64,000 bases of DNA, from the NCBI GenBank assembly GCA_015179045.1, contig WHUZ01000066.1, forward strand, positions 186,001 through 250,000, read 5' to 3'. Within the stretch, counting starts at the first letter, position 1. Each line of letters opens with the position of its first letter. The position numbers and the translations under genes were made by a program. The notes beneath the pieces were generated by a model. The model was not told the DNA's origin and did no database searches. It was given only the letters and a program-made list of their open reading frames with translations. The DNA is from Kalaharituber pfeilii (taxonomy: Eukaryota; Ascomycota; Pezizomycetes; Pezizales; Pezizaceae). This document shows positions 10,546 to 20,699 of the stretch, one piece after another.

Positions 10546-12058
10546 CAAAATCGACTTGTGGGTCTGACACTGGACTGGGAGCTAAAATACCACACACATC
10601 ACAAGAAGCGACTACATCTCGCCAAAGCAGCCTGGGGCGTTGCCTCGAGACTAATGCGGATAGTACCAGCAAAGAAGCGTCAAATCTACACCAGCATCGC
10701 ACGCAACATCGCCACCTGGGGCAGCTAGGCATGGAAAGAGTATGCACACGCTCCAGGAAACACGGACCTCAAATTGAACGAACTAGAACGATAGCAATAC
10801 ACCGCAGCACAGACGATTACTGGTGCACCCTGGGGAACGAGGCGAGACCTGGTCAAAGGACTGGCAAACCTGGAATCGGTCCACACATTTATAGACGGAG
10901 AATGTACCAGGGTAGAAGCCAAAGCTCTACGGTTCCAGGACGAGCGACTCAGGAGGGAACAGCAAGACCACAGATACTTGAGGGGAACTCTAGGCCACCG
11001 CTCCAAGCCTGCCTCCGGGCTTTGAGGGTCTAGACCCAGGGGCCCTGCCTTGGCGAACAGCTGCATGCGGGGTCACGTGATATTAAAAAAAAAAAAAAGG
11101 GGACACCGCTCCCCCTCCCGCTGGCAGTACTCCCCACCCTCCCAAGGAATACCGATAAAGAAGAATGGGAAAGGACTATCACCACCGCCGAAGACGAAGG
11201 AAATAGCTTCTACACCGATGGAAGTCGGATTAACGGCTTCACAGGAGCGGGATCCTTTCACGGCGGGGCGCAATCTTCCATTTACTTAAGCACCCAGAGC
11301 ACGGTTAACGACGCGGAACTAATTGCCATGAGCCAGGCATTAACCCACCAAGAAGGGGAAATCCTGATAGTGTCCGACTCAAAGTAGCCATAAACAAACT
11401 TCACAGAATTGCCAATGGCGAACCCACCCACGAGGGCGCAGCTCAGCTGGTACGAGAACGATGGGAAGCAAGAGCCAACCGAGGCGACCTGGACGTTGCG
11501 GTGCTGTGGGTAAAAGGACATGTGGGAGTCAAAGGCAATACCGAAAGGCGACAAGATCGGAGTTTTCCTCCAATACCAGGACGAGACAGTAACCTTAACC
11601 GAGACAGGCATGAGACAATCCACAAGGTCACGGAGAGCCGAAGAATGGAACAGACTCAACCTCGACTACAGACCATTGCAACGACTGGGCCGTAGAGTCG
11701 CCACGCTGGCCAGAATCCTTGGGGGTAAAGTACTCAGACACTGGAAGCACAAGGTTGGCACCGAAGACAGCCCGGAGTGCCGCTGGTGCGGAGAGAACTT
11801 GGAGACCACCGCACACATCCTGACGGAATGCAAAGTATGGAAATGCAAATGGCCGGGAGGAGAAACAGACCTCGCAAGACCCCCGAAAGAGGGAGACAGA
11901 GACACTTGATGGAATTGCTGGAATGGGTGGAACGCTAGGGTGCACTGGGGAGTTGTAGTTCATTTATTCCTTATTTATTTTTCCTTAATTATGTAACTGA
12001 ACAATCCTTGCCATAGCCCATAGGGCGGCATGCGAGTACTGATATTTTTTATAAAAAA
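10546..12058 (+). mobile_element. LINE-1b, 5'-truncated, nested in gag
   Basis: It begins in the distal RT/connection region (LVGLTLDWELKYHTHHKKRL, then AKAAWGVASRLMR). It runs through RNase H (YTDGSRING near 11200, NDAELIAMSQAL near 11310, then a stop after VSDSK) to the knuckle CRWCGENLETTAHILTEC near 11780-11833. It ends in family-B tail GGGCGGCATGCGAGTACTGAT with a short A tract at 12050-12061. Several frameshifts separate the domains (11520-11909 holds the longest C-terminal frame). The flanking gag coding sequence fixes both boundaries; any TSD is only a few bases (AAC). Confidence 0.88.
11005..11100 (+). mobile_element. Family-A micro-retroposon inside LINE-1b (96 bp)
   Basis: The LINE-1b sequence is interrupted between RT and RNase H by the last ~80 nt of LINE-2. 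These include the hairpin GGGTCTAGACCC, the core CCCTGCCTTGGCGAACAGCT, GCGGGGTCACGTGATATT and about 15 A. The TSD is GGCCACCGCTCC (10993-11004) and GGACACCGCTCC (11101-11112), one mismatch. It starts about 40 nt upstream of the usual family-A 5' end, so it records a longer version of the same tail. Confidence 0.9.
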
Positions 12059-12469
12059 AAACGCTTTGTATAGGGAAAAGCTTTGTATAGGGATTGACAA
12101 TAAGGATCGAGCTCTCTACTCTTTAACTGCTCCTGCTATCCCCAAGGCCTCTTCGCCAACATTCTATCCCTCACAGAACCCCGGCCGGAACGTACCCACG
12201 GACCTCTCCACAACGCAAACCCAAGTCCAAGTCAGCAGAAAATGTAGGCTACTCTCGGATGAAGAAAAGAAGCGACGAACGGACAACGGGCTGTGCATGT
12301 ATTGTGGCCAATTCAGACACTGGGCTACCCACTGCCCCCTTAGGAACAAGGCTCAAGCCATCATCAGAAACCTCAATATCGAAAAGGCACCTCTCAGGCC
12401 CCCGCCAACGCCACCCCACTCTACATCACCCCTGAACCAAAAACCTAGAGCCCTCTTTAGCACATGATG

Positions 12470-15460
12470 GCCGTCTGAAGAGTGCCAGGCTGCTACCTGC
12501 TGCCATCTACCCCGAACCTGTTTCTACCCCAGCCTCTGTTGCTGTATTGTCTCGTTCTCCTGTTTTATGCATTACCAATCGTTTTCAGGCTTTGGAGGAA
12601 GAATTCATAGCAGGAACTGGGAACAAGGAGTTAGGATTGTCAAGGAAATCTAGGAAAAGGAGTTCAAGATATCTAAGCAGCTGTTCGAGGGTTGCTTACC
12701 ACCAAGGAAAATTCTTGCCGGTTGTCTTTCAAATCCTGCAAGCTGAGGGATAGAATGTCCCATTTGTGCTTCATTTGCCATGCTGGGAACTTCCCCATTG
12801 TCGTAATGTCATTATTCACTTGCTGTTAGTTCATTTGGGTATATATTTCCTGGTTTGCATTCTACCCCCACACATCAAGTGTCCCCCCGCTTGTATTCAC
12901 CGCTCGCACGTAACGAACCGAAAAGAAAAAAAATATGCAGACAACCTATTTGAGTTGTAAGGAGAGGTCCCAATATGCGTGCGTACCTGCAGGGATCGTG
13001 ATCAGCACTAGGCGTTGATGCTTCAAGGGTCAACTGTGCCAACCTTCCCTAGTAAGTCTAAGCCGCCCGAGACCATTACCTGAATTAGAAAGGGTTGGGC
13101 CCTATCATAGTGCGTAATTGTAGCACAAAAGGGAATTCGTTTTTGGTTGCATATCTCCGCGCGTGCAGGCTCAGCCTGCATAAGGACTCCATCATTGGGT
13201 CGTCAAACACAAATCTCTGCCACGCACCCAGGTGGATTGGTAGTAGTCGGAGTTCGGTTTGCAGTTTTCCTGTATCCGGGGAGACTGAGTTGGTCCTGAT
13301 TTGTTGCCGCTTTTTTCCCGCGCAGGTGACCAACTCCTTTCCTTTATATCCCTCTTTTCTCTGATTCAATTGTACGCATCCCATCTGTACTTCTTTCCTC
13401 CGATGTGTAGGTCCTCCGATTTGGACAATCCCTCCCTGTATCCTCCGGGTACGTAAACGAAAATCCGAGCTTGGTTGGATTTTGGACTAACAATTCGATA
13501 AATAGAATCGGAGCACTTAGTGCTATGAATTCATGTAGGCACCGCGAGTTACCGATGTGTGGTTCCGAAGTGACTGCAAAATCTTGTTATTGGTAAGTTC
13601 TGGCTAGTGAACCCCAAAAGCTGCTTGAATCATATTTTCGACGTCCCTGCACGACTGTAGGGTGCAAGAACATGGAATCAGGGTCCACATTAACAACTTC
13701 GAAGGTGCTGATAGTGTGTTTGAACTGTGGGAATTATGTTGGTGAAGTTAATGCGGGTCTCCTATAAATTGCCACTATCAATTTAACGGTTTTCTCTTAT
13801 TGTTCAATAAACAAGTCAGATCTTCCCCTCATCATTGTATTCCTTTTCTATGTATAGTTCCTGCTTCCAATTTTTTTATGTTCATTGCCTTCGTCTGTCG
13901 CCTTCCATTTTCATCTTAACTTCCCTGATATGAAACTTAGCAAGAAGGGCCCACAAATAAAAACAAAATTAAGGCCTGTCTTGAAATTCAACTGCAAGCG
14001 GGACCCTTGTTTATTTTTTGTGGGTCCTTTATAAAAAGGATGGAAAAAGACCAAATTCGCTCTTCAAGTGCCCGGTATGCGAGATAGAACTGAATATAGC
14101 ACCCTCGCCGAAGGCGAGATGGGGATGCAACTACGAAATTGTTGCGTGTGTGATCAAGGCCATTGGTTAAAATCTGCGGGCCAGGAGGACTTGCTAGTCA
14201 GCAACATGCATAACTATGGGGGCTACGGACCAAGTTGCACCAAAAAAAAAAAAAAAAAAAAGACGAAGGGGTATAAGCACTGGTGGATCCTTCCATACAA
14301 CAGGAGAAAGGCAGAATATTGCCCAATCATGAGATAACGCGCCCTCAATGGCGAATACGTTCCGGAAATGCTGGCATATCAAAGCAAAATAAAAAAACTT
14401 AAAAAGACAAACAACAAAGGACGTGGTATAAGTACTGGAAACTTGAATTCCAGAATGCTAAAGTTGCAGTATATTCTATCCCATCAGGAGTATCCAGGAT
14501 TGAATTGCTTAGCAAGATCTTTACCAATTGTGCTTTGTTCCACCAAAGCTGCACGCTATCCACCCCCGCTGCCGCCATCCCCCACCCCACTTGCTTTTTC
14601 CAAATCCGCCACATCGACACGTATACACTCCGTAATTCAGCACATCTCTTCCGAGGCCCCGTTTAGAAGTCAGTAATAGGTTAGAAAACATCCAAGTTCG
14701 AACAAATACCTACCTATTCAGAAAAGGCATCCTTACCCCTCTCATTCGGCCTCCTGCTTCTGCTGACACCGTACTATATCTCAGAATCCTTGCAAGCTAT
14801 AGGAAGCGACTTCATCCAATTCGGTGCCGACAGGGGGGGGTTAATAATCCCGCGCTGACCATGATTCAATTTCAGCAACCCGCCCTGTAGAAGATCCATC
14901 GGAATACAGCCACCGAGTTTGTCTGATTGCGAGCCTTCAATATATTCCCCATCCAGTGGCAGTGACGAAAGCAGTCCCAAACATGAAGCAAAAGCCTGCC
15001 AAGCAATCGTATTGCCAAGTCGGGAAAAGATGCACTTCATGGTATGCTTCTCCAGATGCTGGACAATCATTGTTGACGCAATTCATCGAGATTCCAAACA
15101 CCCAATCCGTGCCTCGTTGTAGATACCATGGTAGCTCCGTTTGCAACTCCCCATACATCGCACAAATTGTCCGCCCCCCCCGCCCGCCTGCGACCAGCCT
15201 CTTGTAACCTGCTCGACTGCAAGGTGCTTTCCGGCTGTTGTAGCTAGTTTGCCTTCCTACAGTCGCCGTTCCTGCATCCTGATGAACAATTTCACGGCTC
15301 CAGGGACCGTCGTCTTGCAGGTGGGTAGTATGGAATCAATGGTGCTTCGTTCACAGGGTTTCCCAGTCGATGCCATATACCCCTCTCGTGACACCACACG
15401 GCCTGGCATCCTCCACATCTGTGAAAGCGCTGGATATTCCGGTCAATGTATATGTCCCGG
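12470..15460. other. No convincing gene; AT-rich intergenic DNA
   Basis: Both strands carry only short, unrelated ORFs (for example 14368-14676 plus, 14774-15070 minus) with no recognisable motif. An A20 tract at 14242-14261 follows an unrecognised sequence and may mark an old retroposed RNA, but no TSD or tail core is visible. A plus-strand frame after the gag stop (about 12470-12750) has protein-like composition without a recognisable domain. Confidence 0.45.
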
Positions 15461-15471
15461 TGCCCTTGCCC

Positions 15472-15523
15472 TTTTTTTTTTTTAATATCATTAATCGCGT
15501 GCCGCCTATGGGCTATGGCGATA
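15472..15523 (-). mobile_element. Family-B micro-retroposon (52 bp)
   Basis: On the minus strand it reads TATCGCCATAGCCCATAGGC, GGCACGCGATTAATGATATT, then the poly(A) (12 T on plus). The TSD CCCTTGCCC lies at 15463-15471 and again from 15524; the locus has a third tandem CCTTGCCC, so exact limits are uncertain by a few bases. The 5' end lies at the base of the ATCGC/GCGAT stem. Confidence 0.88.
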
Positions 15524-15529
15524 CCCTTG

Positions 15530-16690
15530 CCCTTGCCCTATCATCGATAAATTCCTCCAACGGATGTAAGCGAACAATCCCATATTCAGGGATCGCATTC
15601 AACATGCTGTCCCTAGGTCGATTCGTCGTTTTTCATTCGCTGCCTTTCTTGCATGATCGAGTGATTAGTTCCGGAATCGTGGATCTGTTATCGAAACGGG
15701 TCAGGAATGGATAAACAATAACGCTAGGAGATGCCAGTAAACACCTGGATGCGAGAACTTCAAGGGGGATCTCAGAAATGAGAGTGGATATTGTCTAGTT
15801 TGCAACATAGGGGAAGGGGTTGCTGTTGTGGTTGACTAGACCTGCCTAGATGCTGAGACCAAAAATTGGGCGTGTCGAGGATATAATTGGCAAATTTTTG
15901 TCGAATTGGCAGCCATCCAAACCTACTATTGGATAATAGGTCAGGGTAACGGACATCGCTCAAGCAACAGACGCACAATCTCGGCAGACGATGGATGTAT
16001 CGCGGAATTGGTGATATCGACGTAGCGTGATTTATAGATTCGTTAAATACATTGGATTGGAATTCTAGAGCTAAAGAATGTCAACAAAGTGCTTACCAGA
16101 ACCTAAACAAAAACAGGCCACGAAACCTCGTTGCACAGCGAATGAACATCAAACAAAAAGAGTGGAGTATACTTCAACTAATACAATGGGAAGAAAAAAA
16201 ACGAATACGTTGGCTTGATACAAGACTAAAGAGAACGCATAAACTGCAGTGTAAGGGAAAACAAAAAACTCTGTAGGTTTCACGATATAAACGAATGAAG
16301 AAGAACGAGAAGAAACGAAACCAAACAAACATAAAAAGCGAATATAAAGTATAAAGGTATGAAAATAGATGGGCCCATCTTGAAACAAGAAATTGCAAAC
16401 GCAATATATTAAGGAAGTTAAGAAAGCTAAACCGGGATCCCTATACAAAATCAGGTAAGCCCAAATACACAACTTCAAATTTCACCTGCCCTCTCCACTC
16501 CTGAAACCCTTCACCGTCACACAGGCGTGCCGAGGAACTAATTCGCAAAACGAATTCCTGTACACCAAAGATGATTAGCTTGAAGCTTGAAGTATTCTCG
16601 TCTGGGTGGATCAAACCGCCTGCACTGGCTCTCGAGCGTCACTGAGAAGCAGTTGAACCAAATTGAGTTTGGGTGATTGGGGCCGAAGGA
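15530..16690. other. No convincing gene
   Basis: Only overlapping short ORFs on both strands (for example 16052-16276 plus, lysine-rich, against 16149-16478 minus, Phe/Tyr-rich). These are typical of purine-rich low-complexity DNA rather than genes. Nothing recognisable. Confidence 0.45.
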
Positions 16691-16707
16691 TATTTCCTTC
16701 TGCGGTC

Positions 16708-16803
16708 TCCTTTTTTGTTTATTCTTTATCATCATTAGACGCATACCGCCCTGGGGGCTATGGCGACAATAACCCCGCTTGCAGCTGTTTGCCATGACAG
16801 GGC
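16708..16803 (-). mobile_element. Composite A+B micro-retroposon (96 bp)
   Basis: On the minus strand the unit begins GCCCTGTCATGGCAAACAGC, TGCAAGCGGGGTTATT (family-A core). It runs directly into GTCGCCATAGCCCCCAGGGC, GGTATGCGTCTAATGATGAT (family-B core) and an A-rich tail. One TSD encloses both parts: TCCTTCTGCGGTC at 16695-16707 and TCCTTCTGCAGTC at 16804-16816, one transition. No internal poly(A) or second TSD separates the two cores, so the pair was inserted together. Confidence 0.88.
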
Positions 16804-16819
16804 TCCTTCTGCAGTCCAC

Positions 16820-18640
16820 ACTGGAAATTCGCATTGTTTCAACAATTGTGCAAAGCAACTCTGGTGATAAGAATCCACCGAACAGGTGCCCTGTATACTC
16901 ATCGTCCCGCGTACCTTTCATAGCTGACTTCGTCCCAAGAAACATGCCTGTTCGATTCTTCCATACCCACTGATAATCCTTGTTAATGAATATAGACCGA
17001 ACAGTTTATTCCCAGGATGTTCCCCTCCTAACCAAGAGTACCTTGGTCATGTGTGTTTTTCCTGTTTTCATAGCCTTTTTGTTCATGACCAGATATTGGC
17101 AAACGTGATGTAGTAGGTGCGCCCTCATGCGCCTCTGACGATCGGTTTGCTATCCACCCAAAGAGTAATATTTCATGGCATTGGCGCTAAAGAGGAGGCG
17201 GTCTTGTTGGTGACTCGGAGATTGTCTCGTTTGTGATTGGTGTGCCCTTTTTTTTTTTTTAATTACTGAAATATTCACCTTTTCCGTGCACCAATGACAG
17301 AGGTGGTGTAGAGCTAACGAGAATATAGCTGCTCAATGTTTGGAGGGGTAATAAATCACTAAAATCAAGAACCTTGCTAGCCTCCAGAGAGAGTATATCA
17401 TCATGCCCCAAGGGTCTCCATTTTCCACCGCTCCTTCCGGCGATTTTTTTTCGGATCCAAACACATCCCTCAATAGCGAATCTAAATGCTGTTCGAGCCA
17501 AGTTTACCAAGGCGTATGATCCTCATTCCATGAATCCACATGTGGGTAGTCCCCTCCCCACACATTTCAACGTTGGAACATGATGCACGCTTCCACCCAG
17601 TATTGGAAACCTATGCTTACGACTTTCCTTCCATGAAGCCATATATGGGTAGTCCCCTCCCCACATATTGAGACAAGGAAAGAAACTATCGACTGCAATG
17701 GTGACCGCCACGGGAAGAGGTGTTGCTTGCTCGAGAGTGGTGTCGGAATTCATGAATCAGAGAATATAGATGTAGCATGCCAGTGCACGAATTCAACCCC
17801 AAATTCGGTCACTGCGCAGCACAGAAGCGGTGTTTGGTGAATAAAGGGAATGATGTCGTAGGTTAGGAAACTAGGGTCGGTGCATGGGCCGTATGGGAGG
17901 AGCAGCGTCCGCACCAGAGATGAGCGAGATACGGAGAGGGATATTCGGAAGCGAAGGGAGGTATGAGGATGGTGTATGTCGGGAGTGAGCTGAAGAGAAG
18001 TCAGAAGGGGGTATAAGGTTCTTGCGCATGTGACGGTAGTGGAGATCTGCTGTTCCATCGGAGGATACGGCGTCGTAAGTTCGGAAGATGATGTTTCCTT
18101 GCTGAGTTACATTTGTTTTGTGGTCTCTCTAAACTGGGATAGTGGATAGCAACCTTAAACATAGTCAGCACACATAACTATTTCCCATTTGAGATAAAAA
18201 AGAGATTAAGGTCGATCAAGGTATGAATGGTTCTTTGAGGAGGACATGCGGAGTCTGATGTAGGAAAAGGGTTGGTAGTGTTTAGAAAGCTGAATGGGTG
18301 ATCTTGTTGTGTTCGAGTTTATTGGAGCCTCGAGAGGGGATGTGGAATCTTTCGGAACGTTGGTAGCGTGAGAGTGAATGTGACTAGGAGTTTTTTTTCT
18401 TGTTTTCTTTATACCATTACTTGGTGACTAGCACTTGGATATAGTGCCTGAGGAAAAAATTGAGACAATTTCCCTCCTGCGGCAATATCGCGCATAGGTG
18501 TGTATATCGAAATCAAACCAAGAATCAGTTTCATAGGAATATCAGGGCTTCTTGTCACAGTTTTTGAATGTCAAACATTCGATATTCCAAACTGTTGTAA
18601 TTGGCCTTTGAATGCCGGATATGCACGGAATGTTGTTACC
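16820..18640. other. No convincing gene; small direct repeats
   Basis: Two related ~50-bp units occur at 17518-17570 and 17628-17670, sharing TTCCATGAA, GTGGGTAGTCCCCTCCCCAC or ATGGGTAGTCCCCTCCCCAC, then CACAT. Minus-strand ORFs at 17259-17510 and 17750-18058 are unrecognised. The rest is AT-rich with no visible structure. Confidence 0.45.
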
Positions 18641-18683
18641 GTGCTATGATGTTCGTCGCACCCCTCCAGCGAGATGATTCAAA

Positions 18684-20288
18684 TTATATTGAATCTTCAT
18701 ACGAGTGGTCAAACAACGGCTCCACACTATCCCCCTCTTGAGTATCTTCCTCTCTTTCCCTGCGTATATACGCCTTCCGCTTCTGTCCCCTGTTCTGTCT
18801 CCAGAAGCTTTCCGCCCCATGCACATCTAGCAACTCGATCGTGTATCCATCAATCGTAATTGAGACCTTCGGGACCCGATGCGCAATTTCCTCGTAAAGC
18901 GCCCTCTTCATGCCCGTGTTGACGACGGTGTTCCACTTTGTGGTGTTCTCGAGCTCGATCTCGGCAGCGAGAGCAGCACGGCGCGCAGACACGGGGCCTC
19001 GGTGGTTGAGCTCGAGGTCGACAGCGATGGCAGCGCGGCGCGCGGACACGATTGCTTCCATGGCCTTTTCGGCATTGATGATTTCTTTGGCAGGGAAGGT
19101 TTTGTTGAAGTCGGTGTGGAGGTGGGTAGTAGGGATGCGGTGCACGTGGACCAAAGGGGAGAAGCTGAGGGCCCTATCGCGAGTGTTGCGGGTAGAAGAG
19201 GTAGTTTTGGGGTTGCTATGTGAGGGACACTTGAGGATGCCCTTGGGAGGAATCTTCCTTGCCTCGTTGACTGTCTGGCGTGGAACAGAGGCCCCGGTGT
19301 ATGCCACATACTTTGAGTCGATTGGAATGGCATCATGCTGTCCTATTTTCGGTTCTCCTCGGGCCGCGGCCGGGAAGTTTTCGGTCGCTCTGAGCGCATT
19401 GAAAGAACAACCGAAGGTGCGAACATGCTTTGCGCTTTGTTGAGTCGTATTCTGGAGCTGAGACCTATCAGCAGCGTCAGAACTCTGGCGATTCCAACCT
19501 CCAGCAGATAGCGGAGACAACTCTGGAATGCCATCGTCCGTAAGTCCTGGAGTCGAAGAAGGAGCATAAAGATTATCCCCAATTCGCCGCAGAGGAGTCT
19601 GTGGCGGGTTGGCATTTCGATTAGCGGATTGGATGAGTTGTCCAGGGACTGGGGCAGCTGATTCATTGAGTTCGGAGGAGGTGGTTGAGAGGTGGCTGTT
19701 ACCAGATTCCACTGCCACCGAAGGAACAGTCGGGATCTCAGCGTCGGCGAATCGAGCGCGTTTAGAGGGTGGGGAATCAGTGGGCTGCTCAGGAAGTGAA
19801 CGTTTTGTAGGTCTGAGTGCTGTAGAAACTGGCTGTGGGTGTTGTACGTTTGAGGAGACTTTGGTAGGCAAGGAGGGTTCCCGCGTGAGAGAGGACGCCG
19901 TAGGATGTTGGGCTCCGTTTTGCGGGAGAGTGAAGGTGCTAGGAAAGGTGTCGCGGTCGTTGCTTCCGTCGGGGGCAGCAGCGCCAGTGGCTGGAGAGTG
20001 CTCATGAGATGCCTTGATCTGGGCAGCAGGAACATCGGCCTTAATCTCCCTGACATCTCCACCCTTAGGCATCACAGGGAATACTGGAACATCTTTGGAT
20101 TCCTCGCTCAGGGGCATGCACTCGAGTTCAGCGGGAGGTTCGTGTGGAAACAAGCTTTGAGGGAGTGTGACGGTAGACAAGACAGTGCTTGACGCTCTGA
20201 AGCGTTTGATAGGCGGGGCAGACGGCCCTGCGATGTCGTAGATGTAGCGCTTGCGCTTGCCAGTCCAGACAGGAACTGTAAAAGGCAT
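18684..20288 (-). CDS. Ser/Thr/Pro-rich hypothetical nuclear-type protein (534 aa)
   Basis: This is the longest open frame in the window. The frame is open upstream to 20354, but I choose the ATG at 20288 (MPFTVPVWTGKRKRYIYD) because the in-frame upstream ATG lies inside a likely 5'-UTR intron. The protein starts with basic KRKRY and IKRFR patches and has a long low-complexity, Ser/Thr/Pro-rich middle. It then has KGILKCPSHS near residues 349-358 and RALSFSPLVHVHRIP near 372-386. A tandem 19-residue repeat of VSARRAAIAVDLELN type follows at about 414-432 and 433-451, then a hydrophobic/charged module (VSITIDGYTIELLDVHG) and an acidic tail. No enzymatic domain is recognisable. The KGILK...LSF arrangement resembles short PP1- or chromatin-binding linear motifs, by inference only. 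The region upstream is pyrimidine-rich on the coding strand, as fungal promoters often are. Confidence 0.78.
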   Translation of the reverse strand: MPFTVPVWTGKRKRYIYDIAGPSAPPIKRFRASSTVLSTVTLPQSLFPHEPPAELECMPLSEESKDVPVFPVMPKGGDVREIKADVPAAQIKASHEHSPATGAAAPDGSNDRDTFPSTFTLPQNGAQHPTASSLTREPSLPTKVSSNVQHPQPVSTALRPTKRSLPEQPTDSPPSKRARFADAEIPTVPSVAVESGNSHLSTTSSELNESAAPVPGQLIQSANRNANPPQTPLRRIGDNLYAPSSTPGLTDDGIPELSPLSAGGWNRQSSDAADRSQLQNTTQQSAKHVRTFGCSFNALRATENFPAAARGEPKIGQHDAIPIDSKYVAYTGASVPRQTVNEARKIPPKGILKCPSHSNPKTTSSTRNTRDRALSFSPLVHVHRIPTTHLHTDFNKTFPAKEIINAEKAMEAIVSARRAAIAVDLELNHRGPVSARRAALAAEIELENTTKWNTVVNTGMKRALYEEIAHRVPKVSITIDGYTIELLDVHGAESFWRQNRGQKRKAYIRREREEDTQEGDSVEPLFDHSYEDSI

Positions 20289-20327
20289 TGTGAAGAGTAG
20301 GATGAAGAGTGCGGTAGGACAAACGAT

Positions 20328-20395
20328 CTGCGAAATCGAGGCCAGTCTCAGCATTGCCCTAGGGGGCGGTGACTACAAGGGGGACTTCGACATAC
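20328..20395 (-). other. Probable 68-nt intron in the 5' UTR
   Basis: On the minus strand AAAAG is followed by GTATGTCGAAG (fungal-type 5' splice site). After 68 nt the sequence TTTCGCAG ends before ATCGTTTGTCC. CAATGCTGAGA about 35 nt before the 3' site contains a plausible branch point (GCTGAG). Splicing here would remove the upstream in-frame ATG at 20354 and make the ATG at 20288 the first one. Confidence 0.65.
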
Positions 20396-20699
20396 CTTTT
20401 GATGGAGAAGAGTGGAATTCAGGGTGCGCAGAGATGAATCTGTGGAAACAAACTTGATGGCAGTGAAAGGATCGATCAGAGCAGGAGTCAAATTCGTCTT
20501 TCACGAAGTAGATTGTTGTTGGATGGCCGACAGATGAAGAAGAGATGGAGAAGGAGCAGTGGAAGGTGGGGATGGGAAGGAAGTTACATGGCCATACCTC
20601 AGTCACGAGACCACCCAAAACCCATCTAGCCCTAGCGCGTGCCCTACCGCTCCCATCACGCACAAAATGCCACTTTACGCGTGAACACGTGCCAGCATT

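Larger units (their letters stand above)
10040..12467 (+). pseudogene. Ty3/gypsy-type gag remnant split by a LINE-1 insertion
   Basis: The left half (about 10040-10545) reads VADLTPFDGTREKFQEFVIQ, then LHLIFNSDP...YAASYLSRNARQ and FQPYF, like a Ty3/gypsy capsid domain; the conserved Trp before FQPYF is replaced by a TAG stop. It continues to KFTPLATTIGYGN and is cut at about 10545 by LINE-1b. After the LINE poly(A) the frame resumes at about 12065 with ALYREKLCIGIDNKDRALYS. It then reaches a zinc knuckle CMYCGQFRHWATHC (C-x2-C-x4-H-x4-C) near 12296-12337 and a stop at 12467. No protease, RT or integrase follows and no LTRs are visible. It is either a truncated retrotransposon or an old captured gag. 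Confidence 0.82.

Noticed and set aside
14242..14261. A20 tract as the tail of another micro-element
   Set aside because: The sequence before it matches neither tail family and no TSD is visible.
20288..20354. N-terminal hydrophobic stretch of the 556-aa ORF as a signal peptide
   Set aside because: It lies in and just after a probable 68-nt intron; the next ATG starts a basic nuclear-type N-terminus.
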